Positions 15,861-23,810 of a stretch of 37,215 nt of DNA are shown here, in pieces; within the stretch, counting starts at the first letter, position 1, and every line of letters starts with the position of its first letter. Below the pieces are notes generated by a model. That model had not been told where the DNA came from and did no database searches. It was given only the letters and a program-made list of their open reading frames with translations. Position numbers and translations under genes: made by a program. The DNA is from an uncultured Alistipes sp. (GTDB lineage Bacteria > Bacteroidota > Bacteroidia > Bacteroidales > Rikenellaceae), in the NCBI GenBank assembly GCA_900549685.1, contig UROX01000004.1:1-37215 (forward strand), in the 5' to 3' direction.

Positions 15861-15981
15861 GGCGGGGCGGAGTTTGTTCCGGGAAAGGCTGCCGGAGCCG
15901 TCGTGCGGGACCGCATGCGGAGAAGGCGCGACCGGCCGATGTTTTTATCCTTCCCGAAGGCGGCGGTTTCCAAAAGTTTGA

Positions 15982-15989
15982 TAACTTTG
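15982..15989 (+). promoter_or_regulatory. serB promoter, -7 box
   Basis: TAACTTTG matches TAnnTTTG and lies 49 nt before the serB ATG. No TTTG at the proper -33 spacing is seen. It is the only candidate in the 178-nt spacer after the AraC gene. Confidence 0.6.
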
Positions 15990-16038
15990 TACGATTCGAC
16001 GCTCTGTCGGGCGTCCGCAAATTCAGCAACGCAATCTT

Positions 16039-17274
16039 ATGGAGAACGACGTAGAGATCATTCAGATCAATATATCCGGCGAGGACAAGCCGGGTCTCAC
16101 CTCTTCGCTGACCGATATTCTGGCCCGTTACGACGCGGCCATCCTCGACATCGGACAGGCCAATATCCACCAGACCCTCTCGATGGGCATTCTGTTCAAG
16201 ACCGATTCGGTCCGTTCGGGCGACATTATGAAAGACCTGCTGTTCAAGGCCTACGAACTGGGTATCCAGATCCGTTTCAAACCCATCACGGCCGAACGTT
16301 ACGAACATTGGGTCGGCATGCAGGGCAAGAACCGTTATATCATCACGATGCTGGGCCGCAAGCTGACGGCCCGCCAGATCGCCTCGGTCACGCGCATCGT
16401 TGCCGAACAGGGACTCAACATCGACTCGATCCTGCGTCTGACGGGACGGATTCCGCTCGACGAGACGACGCAGGCCCCCAAGTCCTGCATCGAACTCTCC
16501 GTGCGCGGCAATCCGCACGACCGGGAGGGCATGCAGTCGCGTTTCCTGCAACTTTCTACCGAACTGGGTGTCGATATTTCGTTCCAGCTCGACGATATGT
16601 TCCGCCGGAGCCGCCGCCTGATCTGTTTCGATATGGACTCCACGCTCATCGAGACCGAAGTGATCGACGAGCTGGCCGACCGCGCCGGCGTAGGCGCCGA
16701 AGTGCGGGCCATCACCGAGAGCGCCATGCGGGGCGAGATCGACTTTTCGGAGAGTTTCCGGCGCCGTGTGGCGATGCTCAAGGGACTCGACGTGTCGGTC
16801 ATGGAGGACATCGCCGCCCATCTGCCCTATACCGAGGGACTCGACCGCCTCATGCGCGTGCTCAAACGGCTCGGTTTCCGCACGGCTATCCTCTCCGGGG
16901 GATTCACCTATTTCGGCAACTATCTGCGGCAGAAGTACGGATTCGACTATGTCTATGCCAACGAACTGGAGATCGAGGACGGCAAACTCACGGGCCGCTA
17001 TCTGGGCGACATCGTGGACGGCCGGCGCAAGGCCGAGCTGCTCCGGTTGATCGCCCAGGTCGAAAACGTCGATATCGCCCAGACGATCGCCGTGGGCGAC
17101 GGGGCCAACGACCTGCCCATGCTCAGCGTGGCGGGGCTGGGGATCGCGTTCCACGCCAAACCCAAAGTGAAGGCTACGGCCGGACAGTCGCTCTCGACCA
17201 TCGGTCTCGACGGCATTCTCTATTTCCTCGGGTACAAGGACTCGTATCTGGACGACCAGCGTTTCCGCTATTAG
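16039..17274 (+). CDS. serB: Phosphoserine phosphatase with N-terminal ACT region
   Basis: SerB removes phosphate from O-phosphoserine, the last step of serine synthesis. The 411-residue protein is longer than E. coli SerB (322). About 185 residues precede the catalytic domain and look like two ACT-type units (about 5-80 and 98-180), regulatory folds that often bind amino acids. The HAD domain has motif I DMDST at 198-202 with nucleophile Asp198 and acid/base Asp200, motif II SGG (about 285-287), a Lys in the DGRRKAELL segment (motif III) and motif IV GDGANDLPM (about 354). The long form is common in Bacteroidota. The sugar transporter gene follows after 37 nt with no terminator, so they probably share a transcript. 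Confidence 0.95.
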   Translation: MENDVEIIQINISGEDKPGLTSSLTDILARYDAAILDIGQANIHQTLSMGILFKTDSVRSGDIMKDLLFKAYELGIQIRFKPITAERYEHWVGMQGKNRYIITMLGRKLTARQIASVTRIVAEQGLNIDSILRLTGRIPLDETTQAPKSCIELSVRGNPHDREGMQSRFLQLSTELGVDISFQLDDMFRRSRRLICFDMDSTLIETEVIDELADRAGVGAEVRAITESAMRGEIDFSESFRRRVAMLKGLDVSVMEDIAAHLPYTEGLDRLMRVLKRLGFRTAILSGGFTYFGNYLRQKYGFDYVYANELEIEDGKLTGRYLGDIVDGRRKAELLRLIAQVENVDIAQTIAVGDGANDLPMLSVAGLGIAFHAKPKVKATAGQSLSTIGLDGILYFLGYKDSYLDDQRFRY

Positions 17275-17311
17275 CCCGCCCGCTACTGCAACCTATAACC
17301 AAAACGATAAG

Positions 17312-18568
17312 ATGAAGAACAATTCCGCAGCAAAGAGCATCTACATCATCGGTGCGCTGTTTTTCGTGTTCGGGTTCGTCACGTGGATCAACAGCGTGCT
17401 CATCCCGTTTCTCAAGCAAATTTGCGAACTGACCGATTTCCAGGCCTATTTCGTGACTTTCGCATTTTACATTTCCTATTTCGTCATGGCCATTCCCTCG
17501 TCGTGGGTGTTGCGCAAGTGCGGCTTCGTCCGGGGAATGTCCTACGGGTTGCTGGCCATGGCCGTGGGGTCCGTGCTGTTCATTCCGGCCGCCCTCGACC
17601 GTAGTTTCGTGCTCTTCCTGCTGGGGTTGTTCCTTCAGGGTACCGGACTCGCGCTGTTGCAGACCGCTTCGAATCCTTATGTGACGATCCTCGGTCCTAT
17701 CGAGAGCGCCGCCCAGCGGATCAGTATCATGGGCGTCTGCAACAAGATCGCCGGTATGACGGGTATTTTCCTGTTGAGCCGTTTCCTGTTTTCCGATATC
17801 GAGGGCATCTCGGCCAAGATCGCGGAACTGAGCGGAGCGGAGAGGATCGCCGAGTTGCATCTGCTGGCCGAAAAGATCATTCTCCCTTACGTGGCCATCA
17901 CCGTCGTGCTCGTGCTGCTGGCGCTCATCATCCGTTTCGCGGCCAAACTGCCCGAGATCGACATGGAGTCCAACAACGAGGAGGGCGGCCACGATCGCAG
18001 CTCGATCTGGGCCTATCCCTATTTCTGGCTGGGGGCCGTGAGCCTTTTTCTGTATGTGGGAGCCGAAGTGGTGGCTATCGATACGCTGCCGCTGTTCGGT
18101 GAGTCGCAGGGCCTCGCAGCCGATGTGGCGACCAAACTGGGCATTTACAGCCTGATCGCCACGACGGTCGGCTATCTGATCGGTATCGTGCTGGTGCCTA
18201 AGTACGTGCCCCAACGCAAGGCTTTTATCGCCTGTCTGACGCTGGCCATGCTCTTCCTGCTCGGTGCCCTGTGCACGTCGGGCGTGACATCCATCGTTTT
18301 CGTCGTGCTGATGAGTTTCGCCCATTCGCTGATGTGGCCGAGCCTCTGGCCTCTGGCTATCGAAAATCTGGGCAAGTACACGTCGCTGGCTTCGGCCATC
18401 CTGATTATGGGGATCGCCGGAGGCGCCATCATGCCGATGCTTTACGGGGCTTGGGCTACTGCCATCGGCGACCGTCATCTGCCGTATCTGATTCTGCTGC
18501 CCGGCTATCTTTTCATGCTGTTCTTTGCGCTGCGAGGCTACAAGGTGGGCCGGACGCTGAAAGCCTGA
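17312..18568 (+). CDS. gluP: Sugar/H+ MFS transporter, FucP/GluP family
   Basis: This 418-residue inner-membrane protein has about 12 hydrophobic segments and the early FFVFGFVTWINSVLIPFLK pattern of the FucP family, with the acidic/Asn-containing first helix. It also has the family motif around QTASNPYVTILGP (about 120-132). In this family fucose, glucose or galactose is imported with protons; homologues in Bacteroidota are usually called glucose/galactose transporters. The exact sugar is not determined by sequence. It sits 37 nt after serB and is closed by a strong terminator, so the pair forms a two-gene unit. The link between serine synthesis and a sugar carrier may only reflect coexpression. 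Confidence 0.88.
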   Translation: MKNNSAAKSIYIIGALFFVFGFVTWINSVLIPFLKQICELTDFQAYFVTFAFYISYFVMAIPSSWVLRKCGFVRGMSYGLLAMAVGSVLFIPAALDRSFVLFLLGLFLQGTGLALLQTASNPYVTILGPIESAAQRISIMGVCNKIAGMTGIFLLSRFLFSDIEGISAKIAELSGAERIAELHLLAEKIILPYVAITVVLVLLALIIRFAAKLPEIDMESNNEEGGHDRSSIWAYPYFWLGAVSLFLYVGAEVVAIDTLPLFGESQGLAADVATKLGIYSLIATTVGYLIGIVLVPKYVPQRKAFIACLTLAMLFLLGALCTSGVTSIVFVVLMSFAHSLMWPSLWPLAIENLGKYTSLASAILIMGIAGGAIMPMLYGAWATAIGDRHLPYLILLPGYLFMLFFALRGYKVGRTLKA

Positions 18569-18632
18569 GACATCGTTCGCAGACGAATGAGATGCGGGTA
18601 GACAAACTGTCGCCCGCCGCTTTCGACCGAAT

Positions 18633-18672
18633 GCCGGTCCGTTTCTTCAACAGGAAACGGACCGGCTTTTTT
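18633..18672 (+). terminator. Rho-independent terminator of serB-gluP
   Basis: A perfect 13-bp stem (GCCGGTCCGTTTC at 18633-18645 with its complement at 18654-18666) is followed directly by TTTTTT. It begins 64 nt after the stop codon. Confidence 0.92.
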
Positions 18673-18695
18673 GCGAAAGCAAAACTTTAAAACTT

Positions 18696-18726
18696 TTTGT
18701 GTTTTCCGGTTTTCATGTTATCTTTG
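18696..18726 (+). promoter_or_regulatory. TetR-family gene promoter
   Basis: TTTG (18696-18699), 19 nt, then TATCTTTG (18719-18726): a perfect Bacteroidota promoter 32 nt before the ATG at 18759. It excludes the in-frame ATG at 18699. Confidence 0.87.
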
Positions 18727-18758
18727 CGTCGGATCACAACAAAACCGGCTGCTGTTTC

Positions 18759-19436
18759 ATGTCTGCGAAAGAGAGAATCATAGAGGAATCGACCAACCTG
18801 TTCGTACAGTATGGGGTCAAGTCGGTCCGGATGGACGATATCGCCTCGCGTCTGGGGATTTCCAAACGGACGATCTATGAGCTTTTCGGCGACCGGGAGT
18901 CTCTGATTATTACCTGTGTCCGGCATTTCTACGCCCGGCAGGCCGCCATACACGAAAGCCGGGTCGCACAGGCCCGTAACGTGATCGAGGAGTTCGTCCT
19001 GTTGCTCGACGATTGGGAGTCGATGGTTACGACCAATCTCAATTTTATGAACGATCTGGAGCGTTTTTATCCTGCGATTTACGGTAAGGTCAAAGACGAA
19101 AGAAATAGGGAAGGCCGCGACCGATTGAAAAAGAAACTCGGTCAGGGCATCTCGGAAGGATTGTTTTTCCGGGGAATCAACCTCGATTTTGCTGCGGCGG
19201 CCCTGATCGCTTCCGTCAGTACGGTTTTTACGACGCCCTCGGCCTACGATTCGACCAATGTCCCCATATCCGATGCGTTCAAATATATCACGATGTGCTT
19301 CTTCCGAGGAATCGCGACGGAAAAAGGCATCCATTTGATCGACAGTGTTTTCCGGGAACGCTTCGCCATGTCGATGACCCAGCCTTCCGTAGCCTGCGAC
19401 GATGGTGCGTCCGGAGCGGATGAATCCGGCCGGTAA
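18759..19436 (+). CDS. TetR-family transcriptional regulator
   Basis: This 225-residue regulator has the TetR N-terminal DNA-binding domain (about 4-50), with the helix-turn-helix MDDIASRLGISKRTIYELFGD (start at about 25) and the typical Tyr-x-x-Phe at the end of the recognition helix. The rest is an all-helical ligand-binding and dimerisation region with no recognisable subfamily marker. TetR proteins usually repress neighbouring genes or themselves. No efflux pump or divergent partner lies next to it: upstream is a strong terminator and downstream genes converge on it, so autoregulation or distant targets are likely. The last 20 residues are low-complexity. Confidence 0.88.
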   Translation: MSAKERIIEESTNLFVQYGVKSVRMDDIASRLGISKRTIYELFGDRESLIITCVRHFYARQAAIHESRVAQARNVIEEFVLLLDDWESMVTTNLNFMNDLERFYPAIYGKVKDERNREGRDRLKKKLGQGISEGLFFRGINLDFAAAALIASVSTVFTTPSAYDSTNVPISDAFKYITMCFFRGIATEKGIHLIDSVFRERFAMSMTQPSVACDDGASGADESGR

Positions 19437-19470
19437 CTGTTTCTCCCTTTTCTCTTGAAAATATCGTTAG

Positions 19471-19492
19471 ACCGCGGAGCGTTTTCTGCGGT
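19471..19492. terminator. Weak hairpin between convergent genes
   Basis: ACCGC (19471-19475) and GCGGT (19488-19492) can pair, with a GTTTTCT-containing loop, in the 81-nt spacer between the TetR gene and the minus-strand aminotransferase-like gene. It could end both transcripts, but the stem is short and no T-tract follows. Confidence 0.3.
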
Positions 19493-19517
19493 TCCGAGTA
19501 CGTGCCGCTGCGCGAAC

Positions 19518-20342
19518 TCAGGGAAGCGCCGTATACGTTTCGCGGAGCCTTTCGTTCAGTTTTACGGCCGTCGTGTTGAAATATCGGCGTGTACGGTATC
19601 CCAGGATGGATACGATGCCTTGTACCGAGGCAGTGAACGCTTCGTCGCACCGTCCGAGCAGGTGTCGCGTCAGCGGATATTCGGAGATCGTCAGACGTTC
19701 GGCTCTGCATGCGGCGAGAATCAGTCGCCGCAAAACCGTGTCGGGAGCGCCATAAGCCGTCGGAGTCACCATGACCTGCCGTCCGAATACGGCGAAAAGC
19801 GGTTCCCCGTCGATTTGGGTCAGTACCCCCTCGCCCGTTTCGAGGACGGCAGCGTCGGCTCCGCGGTCTTCTGTCTGCCGGCGTCCCCATCGGGCAGCCA
19901 ACAACGACATCGCGGTGGGGTAACATGCGAACGGTATGTCGCAGCGGAATACGTCGATCATCAGACGTTTGTGCCAAAGCGTATAATGCGGATAGAAAAG
20001 CTGTCCGGTCGCTTCGAGCAGATAATCCGGTCCGGTTCCTTCGTCGGCGATGCCCGTCGGAAAAACACGCAGCATGACGCTGTTGCTCCGCATGGGGAAC
20101 CGGTTAGTCGAGAGCAGTTCGGCGGTTTCGCGTTCCAGCCGCTCGGCGGAAATCCGCCATTCGATGCCGTGCACGTCGCGCAAGGCGTCGGCGAGAATTT
20201 TCAGATGGGTCCGGACATGCAGCGGCTTATGGCCGAACGTGTGGATGCGCTGGTAAAAATAAGGGGCCGACAACAGCCTGTCCGGAGCCGTGTCCGGCGG
20301 CCATCCTTCCGCGAGCGTTCCGTTGTAAACGACCTTGTCCAT
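19518..20342 (-). CDS. Class IV aminotransferase-like protein lacking the PLP lysine
   Basis: The 274-residue protein has the overall pattern of fold-type IV PLP enzymes (branched-chain aminotransferase, aminodeoxychorismate lyase). Near the N-terminus is HVRTHLKIL (42-50), where the family has the R-x-x-x-H-L-x-R-L segment. In the C-terminal half are GADAAVLETGEGVLT (161-175) and DEAFTASVQGIVSI (233-246), the latter matching the DEVFxTGTAxGIxPV motif. The catalytic lysine expected about 19 residues before GADAA is missing: the only lysines are 3, 39, 48, 125 and 261. The usual S/T-E-G glutamate reads T-Q-I (175-177). I infer a homologue that no longer works as a PLP aminotransferase, or has a different activity. 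It starts 7 nt after the rhomboid gene, as last gene of the holA operon. Confidence 0.65.
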   Translation of the reverse strand: MDKVVYNGTLAEGWPPDTAPDRLLSAPYFYQRIHTFGHKPLHVRTHLKILADALRDVHGIEWRISAERLERETAELLSTNRFPMRSNSVMLRVFPTGIADEGTGPDYLLEATGQLFYPHYTLWHKRLMIDVFRCDIPFACYPTAMSLLAARWGRRQTEDRGADAAVLETGEGVLTQIDGEPLFAVFGRQVMVTPTAYGAPDTVLRRLILAACRAERLTISEYPLTRHLLGRCDEAFTASVQGIVSILGYRTRRYFNTTAVKLNERLRETYTALP

Positions 20343-20349
20343 CGTTCTT

Positions 20350-20970
20350 TTATCCGTGCAACAGGTTTCGGACGAATACGTTCCACAACGAAGGTTCGAC
20401 CAGGATAGGGAATACGAATCCGAACAGCGAACCCCACAGGTGGGCGTTGTGGTTGATGCCGTCGTGCGTCTGCCTCCGGTTCATGTACTGTTCGTAACCC
20501 AGATAGAGAATGCCGAATACGATGCCGGGAATCGGGACGATGCCGAAAAAGTATATCTTGCTCCACGGGTTGAAAAAAATCGACGTGAACACGACGGCGG
20601 CCACGGCGCCCGAGGCTCCGATCGAGGCGTACTGCGGGACGTCGCGTTTGCGGACGATGTCCGGTGCGGCCGCCACGACCAGTCCTCCGAAATAGAGCAA
20701 TCCGTAGGTCAGGTAGGAACTGGCTATCGTTCCGGCATGCTGGTAAGCCGTGAATATCCGCTCGATGTGCTGGCCGAACGACAGCAGCACGAACATATTG
20801 ACGAGCAAATGGACGTTGTCTCCATGAACGAATCCGTAGGTGACGGCTCTGTACCATTCGTGCCGGCGGGCCATGCGGTAGGGTACCAGCGCCAGCCGGT
20901 CGAACCACTCCCTGTTCCTCAGACAGGAGACCGAAACGACGGCGGTTATGAAAATCAGGATGAAAGTCAT
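20350..20970 (-). CDS. Rhomboid-family intramembrane serine protease
   Basis: This 206-residue inner-membrane protein has about six hydrophobic segments. The rhomboid dyad is visible: GASGA with catalytic Ser120 (118-122) and His177 in the last helix (HNAHLWGSLFG). The HGDNVHLLVNM segment (49-59) matches the family's H-x-x-x-H-L-x-x-N motif in the second helix. Rhomboids cleave transmembrane segments of other proteins; the substrate here is unknown. Its ATG overlaps the holA stop codon by one base (TGATG), so translation is probably coupled to holA, and the aminotransferase-like gene follows after 7 nt. Confidence 0.92.
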   Translation of the reverse strand: MTFILIFITAVVSVSCLRNREWFDRLALVPYRMARRHEWYRAVTYGFVHGDNVHLLVNMFVLLSFGQHIERIFTAYQHAGTIASSYLTYGLLYFGGLVVAAAPDIVRKRDVPQYASIGASGAVAAVVFTSIFFNPWSKIYFFGIVPIPGIVFGILYLGYEQYMNRRQTHDGINHNAHLWGSLFGFVFPILVEPSLWNVFVRNLLHG

Positions 20971-22028
20971 CAGATCATCAGTATTTTAAGGAGTAATTCG
21001 CGGAGCAGTTCGCCGTTGTCGGCCTGTCCTGCGTTCATGCCTTTGCTTTTGAGGTCGTACTCGCGCAACAGTCCCATGACGGCGAATACTTTGTTGTTCG
21101 GATAGAGCGTCGCCGCCTGCTGGTATTCCTTGACGAAGAAAGGCGACGGCAGCTTGAGCATCCGGGCCAGTTCGGCGTCCTGCGGCATGGGCGTGCCTTT
21201 GCGGCGGGAGAGCCATTTCTGGTAATTGACGATGAAAATGCGTTGGAAGTGGGTGAACATCGCGCTGATCGTCAGCAGCAGAGGATACTCCTTCGGGTTG
21301 CGGGCGAAATGATCGGCGATGCGCATGGCCCGTGGCATGTTCCGTTCCGAAAGCGCTTTGGTCAGCTCGAAGTTGTTGTAGTCCTTGCTGATGCCGATGT
21401 TTTGCTCGATGTGCTCGGCCGTGATGCGTTTCGTCCCTTCGGGCAGATAGGTCAGCAGCTTGCCCAGCTCGTTGGTGATCTTGGCGATGTCGGCTCCCAG
21501 AAAGTCGGTCAGCATGGCCACCGATTTGGGGTCGATCGTGCATCCTCTGCCCCGGATGTAGTCGGTCAGCCATCCCGCGATCTCGTAGTCGCGCGGCCGG
21601 ACCGATTCGAACACCGTGCCCCGGCTTTCGATCTGTTTGTAGAGCTGCCACCGCTTGTCCATGTTCTTTTCCTTGTGGCACAGCACGAGAATCGTGCTCG
21701 GCGAGGGCGCAGCGGCATACAGCTTGCGCAGCTGTTGGGCTTCCCGGACGACGACGACCTGAAACGATCCGGTCATGGGCATCTGGCGGCACAGGTTGAT
21801 GACGGCGCCCGCCTCGGTATCCTTGCCGTAGACGACGGTTTGGTTGAACGTCCTCTCTTCCGGCGGCAGGATCTCTTCGGTCAGCCGGGCTGTCAGCGCA
21901 TCGATGAAATAAGGCTCGTCGCCCATCAGCAGGTAGATGGGCGCGAACTTTCGGCTGTCGATGCCGCGGTTGAGGGCTTCGAAATCGGCCGCGCTGTCGC
22001 GGAATGTTTTTTTGCTGCTTTTCGCCAT
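20970..22028 (-). CDS. holA: DNA polymerase III subunit delta
   Basis: HolA is the clamp-loader subunit that opens the sliding clamp during DNA replication. The 352-residue length fits. The N-terminal region has the family pattern of Y-L-L-x-G-(D/E)-E-x-Y-F-I-D near 27-38 and a RxAxxL-like segment near 88-94. The middle and C-terminal parts (DYEIAGWLTDYIRGRG, EIxKL-type GADIAKITNELGKLL, ISKDYNNFELTKAL) match the AAA+ delta lid and collar. I start at 22028: the upstream in-frame ATG at 22052 lies inside the promoter. It heads an operon with the rhomboid and aminotransferase-like genes. Confidence 0.92.
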   Translation of the reverse strand: MAKSSKKTFRDSAADFEALNRGIDSRKFAPIYLLMGDEPYFIDALTARLTEEILPPEERTFNQTVVYGKDTEAGAVINLCRQMPMTGSFQVVVVREAQQLRKLYAAAPSPSTILVLCHKEKNMDKRWQLYKQIESRGTVFESVRPRDYEIAGWLTDYIRGRGCTIDPKSVAMLTDFLGADIAKITNELGKLLTYLPEGTKRITAEHIEQNIGISKDYNNFELTKALSERNMPRAMRIADHFARNPKEYPLLLTISAMFTHFQRIFIVNYQKWLSRRKGTPMPQDAELARMLKLPSPFFVKEYQQAATLYPNNKVFAVMGLLREYDLKSKGMNAGQADNGELLRELLLKILMI

Positions 22029-22049
22029 CCGGAAAAATAACGGTTCCTG

Positions 22050-22081
22050 CAAAGGTAACGATAAATGCGGGGGATTTCAAA
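22050..22081 (-). promoter_or_regulatory. holA operon promoter
   Basis: Read on the minus strand: TTTG (22078-22081), 20 nt, TACCTTTG (22050-22057). This is a full match to the Bacteroidota promoter 21 nt before the holA ATG at 22028, and it decides the holA start. Confidence 0.85.
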
Positions 22082-22155
22082 TCCGTCCTTCTCCCCGGCG
22101 GACCGGGACCCCCCGGAAGGATGATGCCGGTCTGCCGTCGGACTGCGCCCGGTTC

Positions 22156-23622
22156 CTAATCGCCGAGGTGCTGGGGCCGGAGCAGGTCGTTGAGGATTTT
22201 CACCGGCGCGAATGTCGATACGGGCACCTCGACGAACACCGTGTTCCACCGGCTCATGGCCCCGTTCCACAGTCCGGGCAGCTCGAGGGCCCGCAGGGGG
22301 CGGCCCTGCTGCGATTTGGACGAGATGAATCCGGTCTGCGGATCGACATAGCGTTTCAGGTCGAATTTCCTGCCGCGGTAGTCGCGGACACCGCATACGA
22401 GGTCCACCGGGTTGAAATGGGTGGCCGTCCGCATCAGTTCCTTGCGGTCCGGGGCGATCTGCGACGATTCGGCGATCTGAAGCGATTCGCCTCCGTCGGA
22501 TTCCTCGGTCCAGAACGGCCCTCCGCCCGGTTCGCCTTCGTTGCGCACCATGCCGCACACCCGGAGCGGGCGGTTGAGCAGCGTGTGCAGCGCTGCGGCA
22601 CGCTGTTGGGGGGCGAGGGCGCGGAAGGTCTCGGGCAGCCTGCGGCACAGTTTTTCGGAAACGAATTCCTCGATTTCGTCGAGCCGGTCCGTGCATCCGC
22701 CGTCCAGTTCTTTCAGGTATGCGAAGCATTGCTGTTGCAGCGAGAGCATGGCCCCCGCCAAAATCTCTTTGTAGAGGACCGTGTCGGTTTTCAGGCGGTC
22801 GGGCACGACGTTGTCCACCGTTTTGATGAAAACGATGTCGGCGTCGATGGCGTCGAGGTTCTCGATCAGCGCGCCGTGGCCGGCGGGACGGAACACCAGC
22901 CGTCCCTTCTCGTTGCGGAACGGACGGTTGTCGGGCGCCACGGCGATCGTGTCGGTCGAGGGATTCTGGTACGAGAACCCGATCTCGTATTTCACGCCGT
23001 AATGTTCTTCGTATCGCTCTGCTACCCGTCCGACGAGCTGTTCGAACGCTTCCCTGTGTTCGGGCGATACGGTCAGGTGGATGCGGACGGTGCGGTTCGC
23101 CCCCGTGCCGTACAAGGCCCCTTCTGACAGGTGCTCCTCCAGGGCGGTCCGGGCGAGGTCGCCGTAACGGTGGAACAGAACCAGCGCCTTGGGCGAGCTT
23201 CCGTAGTGCAGTCCTTCGCCTACGATGGCCGCGACGAGTCGCTGCGGAGTGCGGTCTCCGCCCGTGGCTGCGAACAGTCTGTCTGCGAAGGCGAACCGGT
23301 CGATCCGTTCGATGACTTCCCGCACGTTGTCGTTCGCCTCTCCGTCGGCGAGGTAGCCGAACAGGTCCTTGAACATCCGCGTGGCAGCGCCTGAGGCGGG
23401 TACGAATTTGACGATCTCTTTCCGTTCCCTTTCTCTGCGGTACGTTTCCCGCCAGCGGACGGCTTCTTCGTCGGTGGGCCGGACGATGCCGTCGCCGACG
23501 GTGGCGGCCCGGCGGATGCCGAGGTACGGAAATCCGTTTTCGAAACATGCGATCTGTGCGCCGACCTGTTCCGGGGTCAGCCCGTGTGCTTTTATCTGTT
23601 CGAGGTCTTGTTCGGTAAACAT
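22156..23622 (-). CDS. DUF4301 family protein, possible nucleotidyltransferase fold
   Basis: This 488-residue soluble protein is recognised as the Bacteroidota family DUF4301, which has no established function. Two motifs recall sugar-nucleotide pyrophosphorylases. PASGAATRMFKDL (75-87) resembles the GGxGTRL/M nucleotide loop. A glycine-rich segment beginning FRPAGHGALIENL (244-256) and continuing with DADIVFIKTVDNV (260-272) resembles the sugar-binding and metal loop of UDP-sugar pyrophosphorylases. A nucleotidyltransferase-type GT-A fold is therefore my inference; activity is unproved. No signal peptide or membrane segment is seen. I start at ATG 23622 (MFTEQDLEQI) rather than the longer frame. 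A one-off -7 box (TATCTTTA, 23666-23673) lies upstream. It is divergent from murB and 127 nt upstream of holA. Confidence 0.8.
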   Translation of the reverse strand: MFTEQDLEQIKAHGLTPEQVGAQIACFENGFPYLGIRRAATVGDGIVRPTDEEAVRWRETYRRERERKEIVKFVPASGAATRMFKDLFGYLADGEANDNVREVIERIDRFAFADRLFAATGGDRTPQRLVAAIVGEGLHYGSSPKALVLFHRYGDLARTALEEHLSEGALYGTGANRTVRIHLTVSPEHREAFEQLVGRVAERYEEHYGVKYEIGFSYQNPSTDTIAVAPDNRPFRNEKGRLVFRPAGHGALIENLDAIDADIVFIKTVDNVVPDRLKTDTVLYKEILAGAMLSLQQQCFAYLKELDGGCTDRLDEIEEFVSEKLCRRLPETFRALAPQQRAAALHTLLNRPLRVCGMVRNEGEPGGGPFWTEESDGGESLQIAESSQIAPDRKELMRTATHFNPVDLVCGVRDYRGRKFDLKRYVDPQTGFISSKSQQGRPLRALELPGLWNGAMSRWNTVFVEVPVSTFAPVKILNDLLRPQHLGD

Positions 23623-23771
23623 TATGCGTTGCGTTTTAGGCCCGAATGGCGGGCGCATTGTCCGTTAAAGATAATGTTTTTTCGTGTACGGTGTGTCGTC
23701 GGCGTCCCGAAAACGACCGAACGGAAGATATTCGGGTCTTTTTCCCTGTGCGGGATGCGTAGAGGGAGGAT

Positions 23772-23802
23772 TTTGCAAATCCTGTTTAATTGAGTAAGTT
23801 TG
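23772..23802 (+). promoter_or_regulatory. murB promoter, almost leaderless
   Basis: TTTG (23772-23775), 19 nt, TAAGTTTG (23795-23802): perfect consensus and spacing. The murB ATG begins at 23811, only 8 nt after the -7 box, so the mRNA would start within a few bases of the start codon. Confidence 0.85.
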
Positions 23803-23810
23803 CGGCCGTT

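Noticed and set aside
23790..23810. TTG start giving MurB seven extra residues
   Set aside because: The TTG lies within the promoter region (-7 box 23795-23802), so it would not be in the transcript; the ATG at 23811 fits the family.
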